The notes under the pieces: model-generated
Told to the model about the DNA's origin: nothing
Databases searched by the model: none
What the model saw: only the letters and a program-made list of their open reading frames with translations
Source: Amborella trichopoda
Taxonomy: Eukaryota > Streptophyta > Magnoliopsida > Amborellales > Amborellaceae
Length of the DNA stretch: 64,000 nucleotides
Direction: 5' to 3'
Assembly (NCBI RefSeq): GCF_000471905.2
Contig: NW_006495648.1
Span: 352,511 to 416,510 of the forward strand
In this document: positions 1 through 10,489 of the stretch, piece after piece
How positions within the stretch are numbered: the first letter of the stretch is position 1
Layout of the letters: each line of letters opens with the position of its first letter
Made by a program: the position numbers and the translations under genes

Positions 1-273
1 TCAAAAGAGGAGATTTCGAACCAGTTGTAAGACTGGAGGGTTTTCTTCATGATCTAAGAGGGCACCCACATGAGCCAGCCTAAGTAAGTCCTAGACGCAG
101 GTGAGGTGTGTTCTACCTCACACCAAATTCCTCTCTCACCGGTTGGTGTACCTGCCCTTATTCTTTAATAAGGTTCTTGAGAGAGCGATCTCAGGTCTCG
201 GGTTTTTCTTGAAAATCAAGGCACTTGCTGCCAGTTCATCTCGACCCGAGGACGAGATCGAGACATCTAACCA
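1..273 (+). repeat. 3' end of an LTR, element A
   Basis: This is the last part of a long terminal repeat whose start lies before the window. It shares the block 'gagagagcgatctcaagt', with small changes, and the ending CTAACCA with the LTR ends at 9,118, 24,221, 45,119 and (reversed) 35,269. The canonical CA end at 272-273 is followed three bases later by a primer binding site, which fixes the boundary. Confidence 0.85.
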
Positions 274-276
274 GCT

Positions 277-295
277 TGTCAACTCCACTGGGGAC
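277..295 (+). other. Primer binding site (PBS), element A
   Basis: TGTCAACTCCACTGGGGAC starts with TG three bases after the LTR end. In element C the same site reads TGGCGACTCCACTAGGGAC. The CGACTCC core after TGG fits the acceptor stem of a plant tRNA-Arg, the primer type I associate with Tat/Ogre-lineage elements. The tRNA assignment is from memory, not from a search. Confidence 0.75.
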
Positions 296-1480
296 TTACT
301 ACCCCTTTGTCAGATCATTCTTGTTGGCTAGTCTCTCTTTTTGTTTTTGTATCGCATTCACATGGATTCTGGGTTTCGTAACCCATTATCTAGATCAGGA
401 ATTTTCTCATCCCTGCATTAGCGAGCATTCCTCGAGAACAAGCTCCTCGAACTTCGTTCTCAACTTTCCTCTCGAGCAAAGACCCAGTGTCTATCTTCTA
501 GGTCTTAACTTAGGTAGGTGTGAGAAGGGACTTAAAGGTCGCTAACTCTCCATCTCCTAGCTCTGGTGGAACTTGCACCAAAGCACCTTGCATCGGCAGC
601 ACGTCTGCTGCCACTCACAGCACGCACCTTGTCACTGGCAAGTCACTTGCCGGTGGTATTGCAGAGCAACACCGAAAGGCCACCTAGTCCCTTTCTACAA
701 AAGCCAAGCAAGTAGTCATTTTTCCTGTGGGTCGCCGCAAGGTTACCCCTGACATTCCTATACCACCTCGAGTCTCTCTGTCTAGACACTCAACACGTCG
801 AGGAGGAAACCCTGGGACCTCCACCTCTCGCACACACACACTAAGGCTAGGGGGTCATCCACTCGAGCCACACCTCGGGGCAACCCTTGTGCTACCTTGA
901 TTACGCGTCCAGGATCAGGCCTCATCAAGCTGAAACCTATGCGTATGCATTTACATCCTACCACTTGGGGCATTGCCATCGCTGCGCCATCCTGAGTACA
1001 TGCGAGACGGCCCCCTTGTCCTCCCACTCACACACACTAGTGCACCCTGTAATGGGAAGGCCCTCACCTATTCCCTTGCAGACACATGCTTACAGTTCTT
1101 AGCCTCCTAAGGCCGAACCACCTGCTCAAGCCAGGGTCGACCCACCCGGAATGTTACTTCTAGAGGCGCACACATGCCACCTTCATTGACCTTCCCCTTG
1201 ACTCAGACATCGTCAGGAACTGATCTCCACCTCCTCCACCCTTTCTCCTCCCAGTGGACTCCTCAAGACCTAGTACTCGAAGGTTTTCCCTAAGAGTACC
1301 ATCTTCAGTTAGCCCCATCAGGTCGGTTATGCCTCTGGAGCCCACAAAGGAGCTCGAGGGAAAGGCCTGATAATTGATGAAGTTCTACGACTTTCAAGGC
1401 AGCAGCCCAAGCTGGCCCTTGTTCATGGTCCACATTCATTGCCCCATCTTATAGACACGGCCCTCTCATACTCTAAGAAG
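296..1480 (+). other. 5' untranslated leader, element A
   Basis: This is about 1.2 kb between PBS and gag start. I see only short frames and no conserved protein. It aligns in order with the leaders of C (9,141-10,489) and B (34,066-35,246, reversed), including the 'ggcaagtcacttgccggt' stretch, so it is element leader and not host sequence. Confidence 0.7.
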
Positions 1481-4222
1481 ATGGGACAACCTAGACCCCA
1501 GACTCATTTCTGAAAAGAGGTCTATCGCAATCTCAAGGTCAAGCAGGACAAAGGACTACAGATCATCACTAAGGAGCTGACCATAAAAGTTAGGGCACCC
1601 AGCTCCAAGGGTCTTCTTCTTGAGAATCCTTTCTACCCTCTTCGAATCACAGAGTCCAAAGAGGAGGTACGAGAGTCATGCACAGTGGTTGGAGTCATAG
1701 AAGATGACCCGACCACCCAGCAGCCATGGTCCCAAGACCGTCGAGAACCGGTCCTCATGCGGTCAGCGTACAAGACTCTAGTTCAGTCGGGGCATGCTGA
1801 GCCCTTACTGATTGATCTGCTGTGCACGACTCGCCAAGCTCGAAAGCTTTCAATTGCGCCTAAGGTTGACCTCCCTGGAGAAACGGTCAGCGTTGTGGTT
1901 GACTCTTACGAAGAGTGCATGAATAGGTTCAAAGACATGGTGCACGCAATGATGGAGAAGATTGATCGCATGGAAACCACAAGATACTTGGCTAATCATG
2001 AGGCATACACCCACCACTCAGATGATGCAGTTCTAAGGCAGCCTCTTCCACTCACTTCATAGGACAATTCTATCCTTCACCCCATCTCATAAGCAGACAT
2101 CGATGCTATGGTGACTCACATTCTGAAAAATTGACAAATCCCAGGTATACAGGGCGCAACGCTTTACCAAAAGTTGTACCCCTCCTACATTGATCAGGTT
2201 CCATTTCCAGCGGACTACGAGAAGGAATGTTTCTCCTGTTCAATGGTACGACATCCCCACACCAGCATATCGCACATTTTCAAGCAGCATGCCGAGAGAC
2301 AGCGGCAGATGGGAGACTCCTCCTCCGTCAGTTTGTTAAAACACTCGATGGCCTGGCCTTTTAGTGGTATGCTCAGCTTTCCCCAAATTTAGTACATACT
2401 TAGGATGAAATAGAGAAACTGTTCCACCAACGCTTCCATGAGGTTAAGAGAGAGGTTTAAACCATCAAGCTTCTCACCTTGACTCATAAACCAGATGAAC
2501 CCGTGGATCAATTTATAGCAAGGTGGAGAGATTTACCTGCTCGTCACCCTAACCCTATGCCTAAGAAGGAAGCAGTCCAGACTTGCATGTGAAACATGTG
2601 ACCAGAGATAGATCTACATGTTGAGGCCTTCAATCCGACCTCCATGTCAGAGACCATCTCTAAGTCAGTTCGCATAGAGAGTTTGTCATGCCACCATAGC
2701 GGGTCATGACAACAATCTTCAAGCTCGAGGAATGCAATGGCAATTCTCGAACCAACGCCCGGGGAAACCCACAAAAAGGAGTAATCAATGTGGCTGTCAC
2801 CGCAAGCGATCCAAAGAAGGCTGCCTCTCAGACTTTAGACCTCTCTAAAGGGGTAAGCACAACAAAGGTAGTGCCTCAAGGTGGCAAGCAGCAACAATCA
2901 TACAACCAGGTACCTCCACCTGCGAACCTTAACCGAGATGATTATTAGGCCAGGCACAGGAATAAGGTTTACCCTTTTCAAAAAGAATGGGTCCTTGCAC
3001 TACCATGGTTGTTACTAGAGCAGGACATGATCAAGCTCCCTAAGACCAAGTTTCTTAAGAAAGCCAGACTCGACACCCATGCAAATTACTATACTCACCA
3101 TCGGAGGATGAACCACCACACAAATGAATGCTACACGCTTAAAGACATCATTAAGACTCTACCTCAGAAGGGTCAGATAAAGCTCAAAGAGCTTAAGAAA
3201 GCATTCGGGGCAGCAGAAGCTTCTCACATAGTGACAGTCCAAGAAGAAGACGAAGCGCCCGATCTCCTTCGTGCCTTGTTCATCATAATGCTTCAAGAAT
3301 GTCTCATCACACCAAAGCAGGCAAGGCAGCCCCGACACCTTGCTCAGGGGACTGAGAACCATTGGTGCCCGTACCATGAGTGACTGCCCCCGCTTCCATG
3401 ACATAATTGTGAAGAAAATACAGGGATGCCAAGAAGCTTGTAATGTTCAAGAAAAAGATCCCTAAATCACTGCTCCACTAGTGCAAGAGGGCCTCCCGAT
3501 ACAAGACCCGGGTAATGATAATTTAAGTCTTACTGAACCCTCAACTTCCCAACCATGGAGAGTCTACCATGGGCGAAGCAGGCTCAAGTCCTTAATGCAA
3601 GAGGCAGTTAGTCAAGTTAGGGATTTCATGAACCTAGCGAGATGGACCAGGCACCTCCAAAGGTACCCAAGAGGAGATGAGTTCCAAGGGCTGCTCGACA
3701 AAGGAACAAGCCTCCTCAAGTACCAGTTGAGCAAGAATTCCTCAGGCCACTTCCCCTGTTGCCGACCTTACAGGACTTCATCCCCGGCATAATCATCATT
3801 CCTTCCTCATCTCATCAGGAAGATATCCCTGAACTGCGTTCTACTCGAGGCACGTCCAATGAGGGTGACGACATTAAAAGCACCCCCAATGGTTTAAGCA
3901 GTGGAAAGACTTAAAAGACTCCATGCACATGTCCAACTCTGGTGAGGACATAAAAAGCTACCCAGGTCCGTCCAATGAGGGGAATGACCTTAAAAGTCCC
4001 TCACCTAGTAACCCCTCTTCTTCTTCTTCTTCTTCTACTTCTTCCTCTTCTAGTCTCCTATAGGTACAATCTTGAAATGTCCAGACTTCGAGGCTGTTGA
4101 CAGAGAACTTGAAGGAACCAATACAAGCAGGACGCACCGGAGGTGGCTAAAAAAGACTCTAGACCAAGTGACTGGGTTCCTAACAGTTGGCAACACCTTG
4201 ACGACTCGAGCCAAGTCAGAGC
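1481..4222 (+). pseudogene. gag: Gag polyprotein remnant, element A
   Basis: Gag forms the retrotransposon particle that packages the RNA. The reading starts at ATG 1,481 (MGQP). That start is supported because B begins MGQS at 34,065 and C has VGQS at 10,490. A TGA interrupts it at 1,511-1,513, after which the frame is open to 2,062. The N-terminal block SQDRREPVLMRSAYK (around 1,735) is shared with B and C. The gag core continues in broken frames at 2,174-2,600 (PSYIDQVPFPADYEK). A zinc-finger-like block, YYTHHRRMNHHTNECYTLKD, follows near 3,090. The last conserved block, RAKSEPFFS, ends about 4,230 and is directly followed by post-integrase sequence. The copy is not functional. Confidence 0.85.
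4018..4054 (+). repeat. (TTC)n microsatellite in gag spacer, element A
   Basis: This is a short run of CTT/TTC repeats in the spacer at the end of gag. An equivalent AAG/GAA-rich tract occurs at the matching place of element B on the opposite strand (about 31,215-31,258), so it is an inherited feature of the family. Confidence 0.8.
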
Positions 4223-4224
4223 CA

Positions 4225-4594
4225 TTCTTTTCTACTGAGAAGCACAAGAAGTCAAAGCCAAGGAAACCCCAGTTGCTCTTACATCTAAGGAAAAGAGAGC
4301 AGTGGATACCTAGTGTTGCTCATGCATCTGAGGGAAAGAGGATGCTTACAGGCCAAAACACTGCTCCCGCCTCAAGCGGGTAGAAGGGTTTTAGATTGAT
4401 TATATCAAACATATTGGGCAAGGAACTGACCTATGATGGAGAACACTCCCTCTTCACAATAAGTACCCTTCCAAAGAACAGCATGGAGTTCACAGTTATG
4501 TTGGAGGACTTGGCTTCCAACAGGCTTCATAAGCCCAACCTTACCATTGGTCATCACCCTTTGCCTACCCAAGCCATCACTGCGTATGACTGCT
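4225..4594 (+). other. Post-integrase 3' region fused to gag, element A
   Basis: The sequence 'gagggaaagaggatgcttacaggccaaaa' (split here for reading: GAGGGAAAGAGGATGC, TTACAGGCCAAAA) matches element C just after integrase at about 17,220. The stretch to 4,594 continues that match to about 17,600. Protease, RT, RNase H and integrase are therefore deleted. The minus strand of 4,405-4,635 reads RVMTNGK and VGSQVLQHNCELH, which resembles the antisense frame of element B at about 26,880-26,970. The right edge runs into the reversed LTR of element B. Confidence 0.7.
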
Positions 4595-4884
4595 GCCGGA
4601 TGTGGCCCAACTGAGCACAACTTATTGTCATTCATGAAAGGATCGTCGATCGAACAAATAGTTCCAGTTACGGGGGTCTGTTTCAGGGTGCCCGAGGCTG
4701 ATTATGTCGGAGTTGTTTCTCTGTCTGCACTGCCTTAGACATGTCGGATTGGGACAAAACATATCAGAAGACTTTTTTAGAGTCCTTATGAATATCTTGA
4801 CCGGTTCTGTGGACATTATGAGACTGTCAAAATTTCCACTGTTTGTCAGGCTTTATTGGCCGGCTTCTCCCTTATTCCTCATCA
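4595..4884 (-). repeat. Truncated 3' LTR of element B
   Basis: Read on the minus strand this begins TGATGAGGAATAAGGGAGAA and aligns with the first 250-290 bases of the full LTR whose outer edge is at 38,174. Shared landmarks are the reversed forms of ACTGTTTGTCAGGCTTTATT and GTCTGCACTGCC. Only about a tenth of the roughly 2.9 kb LTR remains. At about 4,595 it stops against element A. Confidence 0.75.
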
Positions 4885-6365
4885 AGGACCAAGGTACTGA
4901 AAAATGTCTTCAAACAGCTTGCCCCGCCGAATGTTGTGCTTCAAGAGAAGCGAGAGGGACAACATTAAGAAAGGATGCTCAGACGTTTGGATGCAATGTA
5001 CAGGTCCATCCATGGAGACTTAGGGGGAGAAGAGACTTTGAGGGATCTTGTAGAAGTCTGCATCCTCAAGGGACTATTTGGCATTCTGACGGCCTTTCTG
5101 GTGGCCAAGTGCTATGAGCCTTTGGTCAGCATTGTTTACTGCTACACTAGGTTTACTTTTGATAGTCGAGGTACCTCTGTGGGCCATCATCTTGCAGGGT
5201 CCAGTCTGGGGCTTTTGGCCTGTCCCGACAGTTTGGGCATGTCGACTAGGGAGGGATTTTGGTGAGGCGGCCTCATGATGAGGCATCTTCCTAAAGTCTT
5301 TGGCAGGTTCTCCCCTAGCTTTGTCAGTTTCTTACCTTCGTGAGCTTCTTTAGCATTTTGAGGGATTTCTTGTTCATCGCCTGCCCCCTTAGGGATTTGT
5401 TTTGTTTTTTGTGTTGAAGTGTGGGAGATCTTATGATGCTCTCACTCCCGGGTGAGCCATTTTGTGTTGTAATTGGATGCTGACAGTCGAGGATTTTGTG
5501 TGGACTTCATTAGCCAGAATTATGCCTCTTTGACAATTGGGTGCCGGCTGAGACTGTGATTCTGCGTCAACCTGCTTTTTGTTGGTCAAAGCACCCTTTT
5601 GGGGTTTTCACTGGGAATGGGGAAGTGGCATCGTAAAGGCGGTTTTCACCAACTTCCTTTTATTTGGGGCTTTTTTACCCATGACCTTTTGGATATGCCA
5701 CCTTTTTCATCCGTTATTGCTCACGGTGCCCTTTTGGGGTTTCCACTATGCCCGGGTTATTGTTTTCATGGAACTCTTTTACTCATGGTTTCGTGACCAT
5801 GCCCGACCATCATTTTTACTCATGGTGTTCCCTTGTCCAGGTATACACCATGCTCATTATTTTATGAATGTGTGTTTAAGGTCATGCCTCAGGGCCTGTG
5901 CAAAGCCTTTTAATGTCATGCGTCCAGGACGTGCACTATAGTTTAGGGTCATATAGCTAGACTATAGTGGTGATAAATGGCAATCTGTAGAGGCCATGGA
6001 GTGAGTATGGTGGTGGTTTTTGAGTCACTTTGGGGAGATGGCACGAGGCTACCTTTGAAAGATGGATGATGCTTGAATGGTAGATGAAAAGTGGTGACCC
6101 ACTAGCTTATGACGAGTATGGATGGCGGGATGGTTTGTCATTTTGTGTGCATGGGTGAGACTCACTGAGGAATGATGGATGATGGTAGTGAAGTGAATGG
6201 GTTCACTGGGGAAGCAGTGAAGGTGGTGCGCGCACACGAATAGGTCGGTTAGGGAAAGCATGCATGAAAATGCACCTAAAGGGGGTGTGCGCATATGTGG
6301 GGGCATCATTAAGGTCATGCTTCCGGGATTTTGGCAAAGCAGTTTAACGTCATGCGGCCAGGATG
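4885..6365 (-). other. Outer half of the 3' region of element B
   Basis: This is the reverse complement of the C 3' region at about 20,240-21,580. One landmark is the reversed block at 5,130-5,270 (GCATTGTTTACTGCTACAC...), matching 21,430-21,575. It also holds the family motif read on the minus strand as CATGAGTAAAA, repeated around 5,580-5,860. It is not coding; open frames here are chance. It ends at the target site where C inserted. Confidence 0.75.
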
Positions 6366-6370
6366 TGCAT
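6366..6370. repeat. Left target-site duplication of element C (GTGCA)
   Basis: GTGCA directly precedes the LTR start TGTTGG at 6,371 and recurs directly after the other LTR end at 24,222-24,226. Joining the two flanks recreates '...aggatGTGCActatggttt', a sequence seen uninterrupted in related copies at about 5,927-5,945 and (reversed) 20,224-20,255. Confidence 0.92.
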
Positions 6371-9118
6371 GTTGGAAGGTATTTTTCAACAACATGGGCT
6401 CCCCGCTCAATAAAGCCTAGCAAACAGAAGAAATTTCAGCAATCTCATAATAGCCCTAGAATAGGCCAAGAACATCATAAGGTCTCTCAAAAGTCTCCTG
6501 CCAACTTTTGTCGTAGTCCGACAGGTTTAAGGCAGTGCAGACTGAGAAACAGTTCCAACAAAATCGTCCTCTAATACCCTAAAACAATCCCTATAACTAG
6601 AGCTACATTTTTTATGTCTCAAATCATTGTGGGAACACCACCATTGGATCTGCTACAGTCGAAAACCCCCAGGGGACAAATTGCAGCCCGAAATAGACAC
6701 TCGAGGAAGAAGTTATAGGCAAAAGAAAGAAACAGGAGGGCACACGCTATTTCCGTGAGGCCACGGTGCAACTCCACGCCATGGAAGGGACAGTCATGAC
6801 CAGTGACTTTCGATGCTCATATTTAACCCATCCCAAGTTGTGTCGTGCTCAAATTTGGTGAGCATGTTCGTTTGGTCAAGACGAACGACTTGATATGTGG
6901 CACGCCCCATGACGACACCCGAACGTGAAGAAAAGCTAGAGAGAAGTTGCTGAACTGTGAAGAAAGTGCACGAAATTTAGCAGCATCGTGCCTCGCTTGA
7001 GCAGCCTGATCACGTCGTTCGCGAGCCCGATCGTCGCAGGACCAATTCCATCGTGTGCATAAGGTCTCAGGCTATCACTAACTCGAACCCCGTACATGAT
7101 GAAAGGTCGAATTCTGCATACAAAGCCAATGAAGCGACTGCAAATTCCATCGTTGAAATTCTAGATTTTTGCCAAAATTCCAAAGTTGCAAAATCTTCGC
7201 TTTGACATAGAATCAAGTTGTGTTTGTTGCCTGGCAATCGTAACGGCATGCTCAGTGTAACTCAGCAAAGAAATCACCAAAAAACATCAAGGAATGAGTA
7301 CATTATCGATCCGAAGTTTCAAGATCCATTGAAATTTCAAGTCACATGATCGTGCACGAAAAACACAATCCATGGCTCAAAGTTTGCATCAAATTGATCG
7401 TCATGCCGAGCCCCATAAGAAAAAAAACATCTTACGATCAACCGGGAACCAAAACGACCTCAGATCAGCCATGTAAGATCATGCAAGTTTTAGGGCAACA
7501 TAGGTACTATTATGAAATTCCACGAATGGTTAGGAAGGGGCAAATTTGTCATTTTGCATCCTATTTTTTAATTTCTTTTAATTCAGTTTAATCTTAATTT
7601 CCAGTAATTAGGATTACTTTTGATCATCCACCCATGTTTGACGCAAATTCTATATACGTATCAGCAATGTATGCACCAAAGGACTCAACCTTTCAGAAAA
7701 AGAGTGAGTTTTTACTTAATACAAGCTTCTCGTTCTTCTCATTTTTTGAGTCCCGTTTGAGAAAGAGAGTGAGGTGAGAGAAATTTTTTTACTGTTACCC
7801 TTAGGTTCAAGGTAAATCTTCTCTCTCTTCTTTTCCTTTTCTTCTTCCCTCTCTATTCTTTCCTCTCTTCTCTCTCTTCTCCATTTGAGTTCCTCGCAAG
7901 GGTCATGCACGGCAATGGCAGTGCCATGCATGCCTCCCTTGAGGTCATACAGGTCGCACATGGAGATGGCAACGCCATGCGCGAGTCTCCTTCTCCTTCT
8001 TTTCTTCTATCTCTTTCGTCCAATGAGGCTTGTAGACGGTGTTGCCCATCGCCGTCCATAAACGTAGCTTTAACGTCTCAGTGAAGAATCTAGATGGTGA
8101 AACCCATTGCCGCCCGCAAGGGTCTTTCCCTGTTGCGCATCTATAGTCAACGATGATACCCTTCATCGCCTGTTAGAGGCCTCGACAATGCCTATCGCAG
8201 TCCGGGAAGCGTCCTTCACGTATTCGGCGTTCATCGCCTTCCTTTCTGCGTCCCATGCCTATCGTCGTGCATCTCGTGACGATTACCGCCATGCACTTCA
8301 TGAATGAGCATCACAGCACGCTTCATCAGACACTGTCGCCGCCCGCGCGGGGCTCCACTTTCTTCTTATGTTGCCAATGGCGATACATAGGACTGCATGT
8401 AGTTCATTTCTCACTCTCTATCCATGAGCAGTAGCGTTGAGCGCCGCCCAAGGGCCACGATGCTGCTACTCCATGATCGTGAGTGGTGACGGCTAGCGTC
8501 ATCGGGACCTCATCTCTCTGCCGTCTCATGTCTTCTTTTCACTCTCTTTTCTCTTTTCACTTGATTGAGGGTAGACTTAGCCTAGCACCGCCATATCAGT
8601 CTCTGTTTAGAGTAGTATTGCCTCCGTGCTAGTCTTGAGAACTATGCCCGGCTTGGTACCACTCCAAGTCGATAACTTCCCGTTTGTCATGCTAGTCTCA
8701 CCTCTTCGTCAAGTTTTCTTCTCTTTTCTCTCTTTCTTTAAACCTTACACTTCATCACCCTCTCGCATGAACGTACGTTGCCTTAAGACTTGGGTGGGTC
8801 TCTTTGGCCCACTTGTCTAACAAATTAACCATAGAAGTGTTGTGCAGAAAACAAGAGGATTGCAGGTCAAGGGAGGCGATTCCGAACCAGCTAAAGCAAC
8901 CGGGGTGCTTTCTTTGTGAACTAACAGGGCACCCACGCAAGCCAGCCCTAGTAAGTCATGAATCCACCTTAAATTCCTCTCTCATCGGTTGGTATAACTG
9001 CCCTTGCTCTCAAGCAAGGTTCTGAGAGAGCGATCTCAAATCCCGGGTTCATTAGAAACCCGAGATATGTACCACCAGATCATCCAGATCCTTAGGGTGA
9101 GATCGAGGCACCTAACCA
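6371..9118 (+). repeat. 5' LTR of element C
   Basis: This 2,748-bp LTR starts TGTTGG after the GTGCA duplication and ends CTAACCA three bases before the PBS. It matches 21,585-24,221. It contains a TATA box at 7,651 followed by a CT-rich tract (7,790-7,890). Open frames inside it are incidental. Confidence 0.93.
7651..7657 (+). promoter_or_regulatory. LTR TATA box, element C 5' LTR
   Basis: TATATAC lies about 45 bases after the motif TTTTGATCATCCACCCATG. The same pairing occurs at 22,725-22,770 (3' LTR), 36,937-36,944 (element B, reversed), 43,728 (element D) and 45,681 (diverged LTR). This conserved spacing marks the LTR promoter that would drive the genomic RNA. Confidence 0.65.
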
Positions 9119-9121
9119 GCT

Positions 9122-9140
9122 TGGCGACTCCACTAGGGAC
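9122..9140 (+). other. Primer binding site, element C
   Basis: TGGCGACTCCACTAGGGAC starts three bases after the LTR end at 9,118. It begins with the TGG expected to pair with a tRNA CCA tail, and CGACTCC fits a plant tRNA-Arg acceptor stem. Confidence 0.85.
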
Positions 9141-10489
9141 ATACTATCCCTTAGTCGGCTTGCTCTTGTTTGACCAGTATTCTCTTTTACTCTCTACATT
9201 AATTTCTATGGCACCTGGGTTGTTCAACTCATTCATCCGAATCGGGGACCTCCTTATCCCGCACTTGTGACTGTCCAGGGAAGCGAACTACTTGAGCTTC
9301 CTTCCCTACTCTCCTCCTGAGTCAGGACTCACGGATTGGCTCCCAGGTTCTCACTTGGATCGGTGCGATAGGGGACATAAACATCCCTGCCTCCCCGCTG
9401 CCTCGCCCTGGTGGACCCTCCACCATGGCGTCTTGCATAGGTGGCACATCTGCCACCACACATAGCATACCCTGCTACCGGCAAGTCTCTTGCTGGTCAT
9501 ATTGATGAGGCACGTAGGAAGGCTCCCCCATAACTCGAGCGAAAGGTAAGCGAGTTGCCGTCGCTCCTGAGGTTTCCCGAAAACCAGCCCCTTATGCTCC
9601 TTCACCACCCTGAACCTCCACACCTGAGATCTTCACCCCAAGCACACATCCAAGGGCTCATGGTCCATCCACTCGAGCTGCACCTTGAGGCAACCCTCAC
9701 GTTGCCTTAAGCTCACATCCAAGGCTAGGCCTTCTCAGGTCGGACCCTGAATGCGCCATGCATTTGCTTTGCACAGCCCGAGGCAGCGCTAGCTCTACGC
9801 CACCTCGAGCACATAAGGGTCGACCACTTCGTCCTCCCTCTCAACACACACAGCTTCACCCTGTGAGAGATGGGCTTCTACCTCACTCCTCACAGACACA
9901 AGCTCATGGGTCTCGACCTCCTCAGGTCGAACCCATTGACCAGGCCCAGGTCGACCTCTAAGTCACCTAGACAGCTAACTCTAAGGTGCACACGCACCAT
10001 CTTTGCAGGTTCCTTTCGGACCTCAACTCAAACGGAGTCGTGAACCAGCTCTTTCTCTATCACTCTCTAGACGCCAGGCAAACACCTCGAGCCTTGGTAC
10101 TCAAAGGTCTTCCCTAAGAATACCATCTTGAGCTAGCATCAGGTAAAGCATGGGTCGGTCCTACAAACGGCATAGTTGACCTGAGGCTGAGGCATGGGTC
10201 GGTCCTACAAACGACCAGGGTGAGACATGGGTTGAACCTACAAACGGCAGCAGCGGTGCAAGGAGAAGCAAGGGCGCTAACGCGACCAGCCCTTGCTAGA
10301 TGCAGAGGCGTATAATAGATTGATATGAGCATCATGAACAGTCCCATAAGAAAACCAGTTGTTGCTGATACAGGCCTGATGTCAGACAAAAGCCTACAAC
10401 CTCCAAGATAGAAACCCAGGCTGCCTTCCGTCCTTGGATCCCACTCCCTGCTCGAACTCATAGACATGGTCCTTGCGTGTTTGAAGAAG
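9141..10489 (+). other. 5' untranslated leader, element C
   Basis: About 1.35 kb lies between PBS and gag. It aligns with the leaders of A and B, and it has only short unrelated frames. I see no additional ORF upstream of gag of the kind found in Ogre elements. Confidence 0.65.

Noticed and set aside
4704..5286. 137-codon plus frame and overlapping frames
   Set aside because: They cross the junction of the reversed LTR and 3' region of element B; no protein family and no conservation with the C copy.
5579..5941. Aromatic-rich plus-strand frame of 120 codons
   Set aside because: It is the reverse of the 3' region motif block that in C (20,750-20,989) is also non-coding.
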